The translations under genes and the position numbers were made by a program. DNA of 64,000 bases from Yersinia bercovieri ATCC 43970 (GTDB taxonomy: Bacteria > Pseudomonadota > Gammaproteobacteria > Enterobacterales > Enterobacteriaceae). Positions 21,200 to 29,111 of the stretch are shown here, piece after piece. The stretch covers positions 3,348,001 to 3,412,000 of the forward strand of contig NZ_CP054044.1 in NCBI RefSeq assembly GCF_013282745.1, written 5' to 3'. How positions within the stretch are numbered: position 1 is the stretch's first letter; each line of letters opens with the position of its first letter. The notes beneath the pieces are model-generated. The model did not search any database and had not been told where the DNA came from. It worked only from the letters and a program-made list of their open reading frames with translations.

Positions 21200-21670
21200 T
21201 TATTGTGAAAGTCCGCAGCACTTCTTATATTTTTTCCCTGAACCGCAAGGGCATTGATCATTTCTACCCACGGAAGGTCGTACTCCGTCGATATAGTACC
21301 AGTGTTCTTTTATTCGAAGGAAGCGAGAACGTTCATGCATCGCGCTTACCTGTACCCTATTTTCATCAGTAAAATGGGCAATAAACTCGACAAAAGCTTC
21401 ATCATCATGGCTACCCGCCATTTCGGCGATGACGGTTAACCCGCACCATGAAGTTTGGGTAAAGCTTTGAATTATCCCCGCCCGCCAATCCTGTGCGCCG
21501 CAATCTGGATGCCAGGTTTTAATCAGGTAATCCACATCCTTTTTGACATAGGCACTATAACGGGAGCGCATCAATATTGCAGGCTTAGCCACAATCTGAG
21601 TACCCAAGATATAAGGTTCACAGCATTTTTGATATTCAATGGTACTACCGCACGGACACTGTTCTGACAA
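21200..21670 (-). CDS. ychJ: YchJ family SEC-C motif protein, TTG start
   Basis: A 156-residue cytoplasmic protein of the UPF0225/YchJ family. It carries two zinc-binding SEC-C-type motifs, [13 protein letters not shown] at the N terminus and [14 protein letters not shown] at the C terminus, around a conserved core ([20 protein letters not shown] here as [10 protein letters not shown] and DYLIKTWHP). The ATG starts available upstream lack a ribosome site. A TTG preceded by GGAGAAATT gives LSEQCPCGS at the family start and is chosen. Function unknown; single gene divergent from the small ORF at 21937. Confidence 0.9.
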   Translation of the reverse strand: MSEQCPCGSTIEYQKCCEPYILGTQIVAKPAILMRSRYSAYVKKDVDYLIKTWHPDCGAQDWRAGIIQSFTQTSWCGLTVIAEMAGSHDDEAFVEFIAHFTDENRVQVSAMHERSRFLRIKEHWYYIDGVRPSVGRNDQCPCGSGKKYKKCCGLSQ

Positions 21671-21832
21671 AATTTCTCCGAAACAATTCATCATGCCACG
21701 ATATCTGCTGAACATCAGTCAGCGACAGATAGGGGGTGGCAAAAGCTGAGTAGATATCAGCTCATCTTACCTAATCACGAGTTGAGGTTCAAAGTTGATC
21801 ATTTAGTGGGGGTGTTTGGTGAGATGAAGTTT

Positions 21833-21848
21833 TGTGATTCAAGTCACA
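21833..21848. promoter_or_regulatory. CRP-type site, distal
   Basis: TGTGATTCAAGTCACA matches the TGTGA-N6-TCACA consensus in all ten conserved positions. It is 58 bp (centre to centre) upstream of a second perfect site and lies between ychJ and the 23-codon ORF. Confidence 0.75.
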
Positions 21849-21890
21849 AAAATAGTTGACCGGCGTTTCATTATGGCGTAACTTAATAAC

Positions 21891-21906
21891 TGTGATGTAT
21901 ATCACA
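21891..21906. promoter_or_regulatory. CRP-type site, proximal
   Basis: TGTGATGTATATCACA is again a full match to TGTGA-N6-TCACA. It ends 30 bases before the ATG of the small ORF. If the promoter uses the TAATGA-like -10 near 21913, the site would overlap the promoter, which fits repression better than activation. Confidence 0.78.
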
Positions 21907-21936
21907 TAAAAATAATGATATTTACAGGAGCAACCC

Positions 21937-22008
21937 ATGAAATTGATCAATAAAGTTATCGCAATGTTTGAAAAAATGAGTGTTTCATTTGGTACTATCA
22001 ACGGATAA
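21937..22008 (+). CDS. Small ORF, 23 residues, probable CRP-controlled small protein
   Basis: ATG with AGGAG six bases upstream. The peptide starts MKLINKVIAMFEKMS and ends GTING: a short amphipathic Lys-containing helix with a polar tail. Two perfect CRP-type sites lie upstream. No other gene occupies this strand here. In size, basic MKL start and CRP link it resembles E. coli AzuC (28 residues, dual-function RNA), but similarity beyond that is weak and homology is not claimed. The product could be a membrane-associated small protein, or the RNA itself could act. Confidence 0.5.
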   Translation: MKLINKVIAMFEKMSVSFGTING

Positions 22009-22096
22009 TAGTTTTATTAATATTCTGTAACGCGTTCTAATGTCCTGGGTGGTTCGATATAGCGTTAAAGAGGCTATAGTCATCAAGGACTAACAG

Positions 22097-22138
22097 TGAA
22101 ATTCGATAAATATGAGACTCTCTATTTATCGAATTTCA
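22097..22138. repeat. 16-bp perfect inverted repeat
   Basis: TGAAATTCGATAAATA and TATTTATCGAATTTCA pair perfectly around a 10-base loop TGAGACTCTC. No T run follows in either direction, so an ordinary terminator is not clear. It lies about 90 bases past the 23-codon ORF and could end or stabilise its RNA. Confidence 0.7.
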
Positions 22139-22298
22139 TATTATTACAGCTACGCATAGCTTTTTATTGAGATTAATCTCAGGCATCTATCCTGAATTGT
22201 CGCCATTATAATTGCTATTCTGTATCGCTAATTAGCACAATCATGCCCCCCACAAAATCAGTTAATCTTGACTGAATAGTCGTTCATAATCCTATCAG

Positions 22299-22481
22299 CT
22301 AGTGACTCACCGCCAAAAACTTCACCATAATAAGCAACTGTTTTATCAGACGCATACTCTCAATCGGTTCAGTATGATTACTGTCAGCTGGGTAGAGTGC
22401 CTTTTGGTACGCATCTAATTGAGAAATGAGTGCAATAAGCTCAGGATTAAACAGATCGGTTTGGCATATTTCAACATTCAC
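22299..22481 (-). pseudogene. Truncated GNAT-like acetyltransferase fragment
   Basis: GTG start with AGGA seven bases upstream and 60 codons. The first 40 residues (ICQTDLFNPELIALISQLDA then YQKALYPADSNHTEP) look like the N terminus of a GNAT N-acetyltransferase, but the acetyl-CoA-binding motif is absent. After about residue 43 the reading changes to unrelated residues and stops. Another frame stays open across the same end (VAYYGEVFGGESLADRIMND) and then stops too, as expected of a frameshift or fusion scar. Best read as a decaying gene; a real 60-residue product is possible. Confidence 0.5.
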
Positions 22482-22587
22482 CGTATATCCTTCGCTCTTT
22501 ACGCTATATTTTAGTCATGAAATGTAAACTATTTGTAGCAATTTACCAGAACGATAAATATTCACTATAGTTTTTTAAGTCAGGCTA

Positions 22588-22626
22588 TCACTCAGATTGA
22601 GGAATATACGTTTTCCTTCTGAGTGA
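22588..22626. repeat. 9-bp inverted repeat upstream of rssA
   Basis: TCACTCAGA and TCTGAGTGA pair perfectly, and GGAA/TTCC inside extends the fold. It lies 118 bases before the rssA start and might be a leader hairpin or a remnant terminator for the opposite strand. Confidence 0.5.
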
Positions 22627-22743
22627 CAGGTAAACTGTTGCCCACTAATTTAAGAGCTAAGTGATTGTGTCGGTGATATCCCCTTTACCTGGTTTGTTCA
22701 GATGATGAATACAGTGCCAAACCGATTAAATGGACGAAATAAA

Positions 22744-23640
22744 ATGAGAGAAATCAAGGTTGGACTGGCACTGGGAGCTGGCGCTGCAAAAGGGTGGGCA
22801 CATATTGGTGTTATAAACGTGCTGAAAGAGATGGGCGTAAAAGTTGATGTTGTCGCGGGTTGTTCGGTTGGCTCGCTGGTTGGCGCAGCTTATGCCAGCG
22901 ATCACTTGAATGAGATGGAGCGCTGGGTTCGTTCATTTAACTACTGGGATGTGATCCGCTTAATGGATTTGTCCTGGCGCCGTGGCGGATTGTTGCGCGG
23001 AGAGCGGGTTTTTAACGCGGTAAATAGCATAATAGAAGTGCAGGAGATAGCCGAGTGTCAGTTGCCTTTTGGTTCGGTGGTCACCAATTTAACCACAGGC
23101 CGCGAATTATGGTTTACAGAAGGGGATATTAAGCAGGCTATCAGGGCGTCATGCAGTATGCCTGGGTTATTTTCCCCTGTTTGGTTCGATGGTTATTGGT
23201 TGGTCGATGGTGCTGTCGTTAATCCTGTTCCTGTTTCCCTGGCCAGAGCAATGGGGGCTGATGTCGTTATTGCCGTTGATTTGCAACATGATGCACATCT
23301 TGTTCAGCAAGATCTGTTCTCTTCGCAAACCTCCCTTGAAAACAGACCGTCTGATATGTCTGAAAATTGGCATCGACGCCTGAAGGCACGAATAGCCAAT
23401 ATTTCACTCAGTGTGACTAATAGAGTTCCCAGCGCCCTGGAAATAATGTCTACATCAATACAGGTACTGGAGAATAGGTTGAAGCGTAATCGCATGGCAG
23501 GCGATCCTCCTGATGTGTTGATCCAGCCTTATTGCCCACAGATATCTATGCTGGATTTCCATCGTGCAGATGAAGCTATTACTGCTGGCAAACTGGCCAC
23601 TGAGAAGAGATTTGAGCAACTGCGTCATTTAATTAGGTAG
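22744..23640 (+). CDS. rssA: Patatin-like phospholipase RssA
   Basis: A 298-residue patatin-like protein, predicted serine lipid acyl hydrolase. Motifs are the oxyanion loop GLALGAGAAKGWAHIG (residues 7-22), the nucleophile motif GCSVGS near residue 40, and the catalytic Asp in VDGAVVNP near residue 150. C-terminal VLENRLKRNRMAGDPPD matches E. coli RssA. The start is the ATG giving MREIKVGLALG; a further 14 codons upstream have no ribosome site. It precedes rssB by 115 bases, as in E. coli. Confidence 0.94.
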   Translation: MREIKVGLALGAGAAKGWAHIGVINVLKEMGVKVDVVAGCSVGSLVGAAYASDHLNEMERWVRSFNYWDVIRLMDLSWRRGGLLRGERVFNAVNSIIEVQEIAECQLPFGSVVTNLTTGRELWFTEGDIKQAIRASCSMPGLFSPVWFDGYWLVDGAVVNPVPVSLARAMGADVVIAVDLQHDAHLVQQDLFSSQTSLENRPSDMSENWHRRLKARIANISLSVTNRVPSALEIMSTSIQVLENRLKRNRMAGDPPDVLIQPYCPQISMLDFHRADEAITAGKLATEKRFEQLRHLIR

Positions 23641-23755
23641 CAACGAAACGGCAAACTAGCGTCAGTAAAGTCTGGTAGCGCATGACAGTTTCTGACAAGC
23701 ACAATCAATCATTTTGAGCCACTATTACGTATAAGGTTAGCAAGAGAAGCAGTGC

Positions 23756-24772
23756 ATGGAAAAACCACTAGTAGGTAAAAATATTTTAGTTGTCGAGGAT
23801 GAAACAGTCTTTCGTACTGTCATCGCAGAATTCCTTAGCTCACTTGGCGCTGTGGTTCATCAGGCGGCAAACGGACTGGAGGCGTTAGAACAGCTTAAAA
23901 TCGAGTCTCCAGACTTGATACTTTGTGATCTCGCTATGCCCCAAATGGGGGGGATTGAGTTTGTTGAACGCTTACTCATTCAAGGGGTTAAAATCCCGGT
24001 TCTCGTTATATCAGCTACCGATAAAATGACGGATATCGCAAAAGTCTTACGCCTCGGGGTAAAAGACGTCTTATTGAAGCCGATAGTTGATCTGAATCGC
24101 TTGCGTGAGGTGGTGTTAGCCTGTCTTTATCCTGCGCTATTTACCTCACATGCCATTGAAGAGACAGAACTTATTCAAGACTGGGAAGCACTACGCAAAA
24201 ATCCTCATGATGCTGCTCAGTTATTAAAACAATTACAACCACCAGCACAGCAGACTATTGCGCATTGTCGAATAAATTATCGGCAATTAACCATGGTTGA
24301 ACAACCGGGACTTGTACTTGATATCGCCGCATTATCAGATAAAGATTTGGCTTTTTATTGTCTGGATGTTACCCGTGCGGGAGATAACGGTGTTTTAGCG
24401 GCACTACTACTGCGCGTACTATTTAACGGGATCTTACAAGAGCATTTGGCACATCAACAACAGCGTTTGCCGCAAATGTCATCTCTACTCAAACAGGTTA
24501 ATCAACTATTAAGGCGTACCCATCTGGATGGGCAATTTCCCTTGCTCGTTGGCTATTATCATGTGGAGTATCAGAATTTAATTTTGGTCTCGGCGGGTTT
24601 ACATGCCAATGTTAGCGCAGGGAAAAACCAGGTTCAACTCAGTAATGGGGTGCCATTAGGTACGTTAAAAACGGCTCACTTAAATCAAATTAGTCAGCGT
24701 TGTGACGCGTGGCAATGTCAAGTTTGGGGCGGCGGGAGTCGTTTAAGGTTGATGCTTTCAGCCGATGAGTAA
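23756..24772 (+). CDS. rssB: Regulator of RpoS, RssB
   Basis: A 338-residue response regulator that delivers sigma-S to ClpXP for degradation. The receiver domain (residues 8-125) has the acidic pair ED at 14-15, the phospho-acceptor Asp58 in LILCDLAMP, and the conserved Lys in DVLLKP near 108. The C-terminal PP2C-like effector domain continues to the conserved end CQVWGGGSRLRLMLSADE. Length matches E. coli RssB (337). Phosphorylation and Ira anti-adaptors control the protein in E. coli. Followed here by a ugd-type gene and not by galU. Confidence 0.97.
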   Translation: MEKPLVGKNILVVEDETVFRTVIAEFLSSLGAVVHQAANGLEALEQLKIESPDLILCDLAMPQMGGIEFVERLLIQGVKIPVLVISATDKMTDIAKVLRLGVKDVLLKPIVDLNRLREVVLACLYPALFTSHAIEETELIQDWEALRKNPHDAAQLLKQLQPPAQQTIAHCRINYRQLTMVEQPGLVLDIAALSDKDLAFYCLDVTRAGDNGVLAALLLRVLFNGILQEHLAHQQQRLPQMSSLLKQVNQLLRRTHLDGQFPLLVGYYHVEYQNLILVSAGLHANVSAGKNQVQLSNGVPLGTLKTAHLNQISQRCDAWQCQVWGGGSRLRLMLSADE

Positions 24773-25096
24773 TTCATCTCTTGTATAAGTAGCACAATAA
24801 TTAGTTCATATAATTAATGTATCCCTCTCTTTTATTTACCTCATTTTCCCAGCGAATATAAATGGTTCTATAACGGACTTTTGAAATAGGCCTAATTTGT
24901 ATCAATCAATGAGTATGTGCGAGATGCGCGAAATATCGATTGATATACTTTTCTCCTTACTTATGTCTGAGAATTTTTAATCAGATTTTATTATTCGCTG
25001 CAATAAGGTCGTGCCGCCTCAGGCTAACTTAAGGTTAGTTCCTGATAATGGTTGGCTGTAGGTTCCTTATTTTGTTGAAACTGAAGGATTGAACGA
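24773..25096. other. Intergenic region upstream of the UDP-glucose dehydrogenase gene
   Basis: A 324-bp AT-rich gap with no gene. A short near-palindrome CTAACTTAAGGTTAG at about 25023-25037 is the only structure noted. It should hold the promoter of the next gene. Confidence 0.5.
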
Positions 25097-26446
25097 ATGA
25101 AAGTAACGGTTTTTGGTATTGGCTATGTAGGACTCGTCCAGGCCGCAGTACTTGCTGAAGTTGGCCATGATGTTCTCTGCATCGATGTCGATGCAAAAAA
25201 GGTTGCTGACCTACAAAAAGGCCGTATCTCTATTTTTGAACCCGGTCTGGCACCTTTGGTAAAAGAAAATTATGAGGAGGGCAGACTTCGATTCTCAACA
25301 GATGCAGAAGCCGGTGTTGCACATAGCTGTATTCAATTTATTGCCGTGGGTACTCCCCCTGATGAGGATGGGGCCGCTGACCTTAAATATGTACTGGAAG
25401 TTGCTAGCACCATTGCTAAATATATGGATAGCCCTAAAGTCATCATTGATAAATCTACAGTCCCTGTGGGTACTGCGGATAAGGTGCAACAAAGGATAAA
25501 AGCTGTTCTACAGCAGCGGGGCCTGGAAATAGCCTTCAATGTGGTTTCAAACCCTGAGTTTTTAAAAGAAGGGGCTGCTGTTGCAGACTGCAAACGACCT
25601 GAGCGTATCGTTATTGGTATTGATACGAATGATAATGGTGTGATTGATTTAATTAGCGAGTTATACGAGCCATTCAACCGCAATCATGACCGATTGCTAA
25701 TTATGGATGTGCGCAGCGCGGAACTGACCAAATATGCAGCAAATGGTATGCTGGCAACAAAAATCAGTTTTATGAATGAGATCGCTAATATAGCGGAGCG
25801 AGTTGGTGCTGATGTCGAAAAAGTACGGCAAGGTATTGGGTCTGATTCACGCATTGGCTACCATTTCATTTATTCGGGTTGTGGCTATGGTGGTTCCTGC
25901 TTCCCAAAAGATATCCAGGCATTAATTCGGACAGCAGAAAGTTGCGATTATCAGCCCCAGTTATTGCGGGCTGTGGAGCAAATCAATAACGAACAAAAGT
26001 ATAAACTGACAGATTTTATTCAGCATCATTTTGATTCACAACTTGCCGGTAAAACCTTTGCTCTTTGGGGATTGGCATTCAAACCCAATACAGATGATAT
26101 GCGTGAGGCTCCAAGTCGGGTTTTAATGGAGGCACTATGGCAGGCCGGGGCGATTATTCAAGCTTATGACCCAGAAGCAATGGATGAAGCTCAGCGCATT
26201 TATGGTGCAAGAGATGACCTAAAATTAATGGGTACAAAAGAGTCGGCACTACAGGGAGCTGATGCTTTGATTATTTGCACGGAGTGGCAGAATTTTAGAG
26301 CGCCTGATTTTGACGTGGTCAAGTCTCGATTAAAACAACCAGTTATTTTCGATGGGCGTAATTTGTACGATCCAGATCGCTTAAATAGCCGAGGGTTTAC
26401 TTATTATGGCATCGGTCGTGGTTTGTCGATTAATCGCGTGAAATAA
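25097..26446 (+). CDS. ugd: UDP-glucose 6-dehydrogenase
   Basis: A 449-residue NAD-dependent enzyme that oxidises UDP-glucose to UDP-glucuronate for capsule, exopolysaccharide and aminoarabinose pathways. The Rossmann motif is [12 protein letters not shown] at residues 6-17. The catalytic Cys268 is in [10 protein letters not shown], and the central helix carries the conserved Lys in [20 protein letters not shown]. The C-terminal UDP-binding domain ends FDGRNLYDP. It is longer than E. coli K-12 Ugd (388 residues) and closer to the 450-residue type. AAGGA lies before the ATG. It sits where E. coli has galU, between rssB and hns. Confidence 0.92.
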   Translation: MKVTVFGIGYVGLVQAAVLAEVGHDVLCIDVDAKKVADLQKGRISIFEPGLAPLVKENYEEGRLRFSTDAEAGVAHSCIQFIAVGTPPDEDGAADLKYVLEVASTIAKYMDSPKVIIDKSTVPVGTADKVQQRIKAVLQQRGLEIAFNVVSNPEFLKEGAAVADCKRPERIVIGIDTNDNGVIDLISELYEPFNRNHDRLLIMDVRSAELTKYAANGMLATKISFMNEIANIAERVGADVEKVRQGIGSDSRIGYHFIYSGCGYGGSCFPKDIQALIRTAESCDYQPQLLRAVEQINNEQKYKLTDFIQHHFDSQLAGKTFALWGLAFKPNTDDMREAPSRVLMEALWQAGAIIQAYDPEAMDEAQRIYGARDDLKLMGTKESALQGADALIICTEWQNFRAPDFDVVKSRLKQPVIFDGRNLYDPDRLNSRGFTYYGIGRGLSINRVK

Positions 26447-26465
26447 GCGTAAAAAATGATTATGT

Positions 26466-26504
26466 GTTGGGTACAAAATCAAATGTGTTTCCTTTTTGTA
26501 CTCA
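26466..26504 (+). terminator. Hairpin after ugd
   Basis: TTGGGTACAAAA and TTTTGTACTCAA form a 12-base stem with one mismatch about 20 bases after the ugd stop. A clear T run after the stem is missing, so this is weak to moderate. Confidence 0.45.
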
Positions 26505-26775
26505 ACCCTCATCCGGGTGAACTCAGTTCGCAGTTTGAGTTAAATACTCTTCCATATTGTAAAATTATGAAAAGGCTCAGTTACTCTAGCTATATGAATT
26601 ATTGCGATGCAATAAATTAACAGAGTATTCTTATGGTGTTACAAACAGAGTGATAACAGAAGGTTATTTATCGAAGTGGATATGTTTAGCTCAACTGTGA
26701 CTTGCCGGTTGTACGTTAATTCATCGAAACTGCGGTAGGGGCTTCAACTATGATTGGTGAGACACTTGAGACGGA

Positions 26776-26813
26776 TAAAAAAATACCCCCCGTATTATAG
26801 GAGGGTATTTTTA
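26776..26813 (-). terminator. hns terminator
   Basis: Read leftward AAATACCCTCC and GGGGGGTATTT pair with one mismatch, followed by seven T. It is 27 bases past the hns stop. The plus-strand reading is also followed by a short T run, so it may work both ways. Confidence 0.88.
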
Positions 26814-26839
26814 TCGCAATAGTAAATTAACGAATACTA

Positions 26840-27247
26840 TTACAGCAGGAAATCATCCAATGATTTGCCTTCTTCTTCAATGGCTTTCTTAATCACTGCT
26901 GGAGTACGGCCTTGGCCTGTCCAGGTTTTCGTTTCGCCATTTTCGTCTACATACTTATATTTAGCTGGGCGTGCAGCACGCTTTGCTTTAGTAGTAGCTT
27001 TAGTTGCACTCATAGTTTGCAGCAGTTCATTTGGGTCAATACCGTCAGCAATAAGCATTTCACGGTATTGGCTCAATTTACGTTCGCGTTCTTCAATTTC
27101 AGCTTGTACTTGAGAATCTTCTTCGCGGCGTTCGTTAACGACCACTTCAAGTTTCTCCAGCATTTCTTCTAAAGTTTCAAGAGTGCATTCGCGTGCTTGT
27201 GCACGTAGAGTACGGATGTTGTTAAGAATCTTTAACGCTTCGCTCAT
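26840..27247 (-). CDS. hns: Nucleoid-associated protein H-NS
   Basis: A 135-residue global silencer that binds AT-rich DNA and bridges it. The N-terminal coiled-coil oligomerisation region runs to about residue 65 ([20 protein letters not shown]). A flexible Thr/Lys/Ala-rich linker follows, then the C-terminal DNA-binding domain with [12 protein letters not shown] near residue 108-119. The linker sequence [20 protein letters not shown] and the end SLDDFLL are of Yersinia type. AGGA precedes the ATG. Divergent from tdk with a 751-bp gap that fits a heavily regulated promoter. Confidence 0.98.
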   Translation of the reverse strand: MSEALKILNNIRTLRAQARECTLETLEEMLEKLEVVVNERREEDSQVQAEIEERERKLSQYREMLIADGIDPNELLQTMSATKATTKAKRAARPAKYKYVDENGETKTWTGQGRTPAVIKKAIEEEGKSLDDFLL

Positions 27248-27998
27248 TGTCCTGGTCTCAAATTATAATTGGTGGGGGGGCGTCTGGATAATAATAGAGT
27301 GCTATTTTAATTTCTGCAATAGCCAATTTGATTAGCATCCTCGAATTTACGTATTTTATTAGCGAAAAGTTGCTGCTTGCTACTAATAAGCGATGGAGTC
27401 TTGTTATTCGCCGTGTTTTTTTAACGTAAAAGTTCATTTTGCTCGCTAATGACCCTACACGAGAACATGATTTTCTCACTAAGTTATAAGTTTGCTTTAT
27501 ATCAATAAAGCAAAAATAGCCTTCTATCCATGTTGGTATGCACAATAACGGAGCACACAGAGAATCAGGATATTGATATAGGCGCTACGAAAGATTCAGT
27601 AAGGAAAAAAAGGGTGCCGTCTTGGATTTGTCAGATTCTGAGAATATTTGTTATCGCTATTTTACGAATTAATCATGACAGCACATTACTTGTATCATTA
27701 ATGAACCAATCGTGCGGAGTGGATATCCAACCTGGCGGCTTTTCTCTCTCTAATCTGGTTAATGTTCAAACAGTATGTTCTCGCTGTATCAATATTGTGA
27801 AGTTGGTCATGTAATGTACCTAATAATAGCGAGAAGTTTCAAATGAAGGTGCTATCAATTTCATTAATCCAATCATTACTTAATAGAGAAAACAGTAATA
27901 TAGAGCGATGGTCTGCGCCACGTAAAGAGTGAATTTATGATAGACTATCTGTACGCCGTCACTATGACTATTTATTATACTACTGGAGTTACGGGCCC
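27248..27998. other. hns-tdk divergent region, 751 bp
   Basis: No gene that I can support. It contains a run of eight C in the hns leader strand about 30 bases before the hns start (27275-27281 region) and a perfect 9-bp hairpin TTTGCTTTA/TAAAGCAAA at 27491-27514. A 94-codon open frame at 27530-27814 has no ribosome site or recognisable protein pattern. The region is AT-rich and a likely autoregulatory H-NS target. Confidence 0.55.
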
Positions 27999-28586
27999 AT
28001 GGCTCAACTTTATTTCTATTACTCTGCGATGAATGCAGGGAAATCCACCGCGCTGTTGCAGTCTTCTTATAACTACCAAGAGCGGGGTATGCGTACCTTA
28101 GTGTTTACGGCGGAGATAGATAGCCGCTTTGGTGTTGGGACCGTCAGTTCTCGTATTGGTCTATCTTCGCAGGCTCTGCTCTATAATAACGACACATCGC
28201 TATTATCCATTATCACTACAGCGCATCAGGAAAATTCGGTTCACTGCATTTTACTGGATGAGTGCCAATTTTTGACTAAAGAGCAAGTTCAAGAGTTGTG
28301 TCAGGTGGTAGATGAATTGCATATCCCTGTTCTCTGTTACGGCTTGCGCACCGATTTTCTCGGCGAGCTATTTCCCGGTAGCAAATATTTGTTGTCGTGG
28401 GCTGACAAATTAGTTGAGTTAAAAACGATTTGTCACTGTGGCCGCAAAGCAAACATGGTATTGCGCCTGGATGAGCAGGGAAGAGCGGTACATGATGGCG
28501 AACAGGTTGTTATTGGCGGCAATGAGAGCTATGTCTCGGTCTGCCGACGTCACTATAAAGAAGCGATTAAAGCTGCTTGCCTTTAA
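27999..28586 (+). CDS. tdk: Thymidine kinase
   Basis: A 195-residue cytoplasmic type II thymidine kinase that phosphorylates thymidine to dTMP in pyrimidine salvage. The P-loop is [12 protein letters not shown] at residues 9-20, the catalytic Glu is in LLDECQFL near residue 88, and a zinc-binding Cys set appears as CHCGRKA and VCRRHY. About ten residues shorter than E. coli Tdk at the C terminus. The order hns-tdk-adhE is conserved with E. coli. Confidence 0.97.
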   Translation: MAQLYFYYSAMNAGKSTALLQSSYNYQERGMRTLVFTAEIDSRFGVGTVSSRIGLSSQALLYNNDTSLLSIITTAHQENSVHCILLDECQFLTKEQVQELCQVVDELHIPVLCYGLRTDFLGELFPGSKYLLSWADKLVELKTICHCGRKANMVLRLDEQGRAVHDGEQVVIGGNESYVSVCRRHYKEAIKAACL

Positions 28587-29111
28587 CATTATCCTTAAGC
28601 GCTAATTATGCGCTAAAGGGTGTCTCACGGGATTTTTGTTGTATGTCGTGGGGTAACTTGCCTTCTAATGCGTTCATGCCACACCGCCCAATACAGCGCT
28701 GTTAAATACGTTGTGTTGGGTTAAAAGCATCGGCTTTACACCCTATCCTTAGTTAGAACATTTACAGTGATGTTTATCTCTCTATTTTACCCAATGTTGC
28801 CATCCTGATATTGCAACCTAGAGGTACGCCAATTATTGGGTCACGTCAGTTCTTCTTGAGCACCCTCTATTGGCGAATGTGGGTAACATTGTCATGCCTA
28901 ATGGGCGTGGGGCTAGAGAGTGTAGCGGGATTTATTATTCATTTATGGCTGAGACTAAAGGGGAGGGGCAAGTCGCCGTGGTGGCCCATTGGGGATAGAG
29001 AATAGGGCGAAGTGTGATGATAAAAAGAAACCCCCAATAGACGATTGCTAGTGGGGGTTATTTCTTTAGTGATTGACCCCATCCGAAAATGGGGTTTGCA
29101 CATTAAGAGTA
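28587..29111. other. Intergenic region between convergent tdk and adhE
   Basis: A 525-bp stretch. A small hairpin AGCGC/GCGCT lies just after tdk (28600-28617). A 64-codon frame at 28811-29005 with a hydrophobic stretch has no ribosome site or known relative and is not called. The last 80 bp hold two hairpins that terminate adhE. Confidence 0.5.
29026..29058 (-). terminator. adhE terminator
   Basis: Read leftward AACCCCCA and TGGGGGTT pair around a short loop, followed by TCTTTTTA. A second hairpin, ACCCCAT-CCGAAA-ATGGGGT at 29076-29095, lies between it and the adhE stop. Confidence 0.8.

Noticed and set aside
27530..27814. 94-codon frame between hns and tdk
   Set aside because: No ribosome site, irregular composition, and AT-rich surroundings expected for a promoter region.
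28811..29005. 64-codon frame with a hydrophobic stretch between tdk and adhE
   Set aside because: No ribosome site or similarity I can name; could be remnant DNA but not supportable as a gene.
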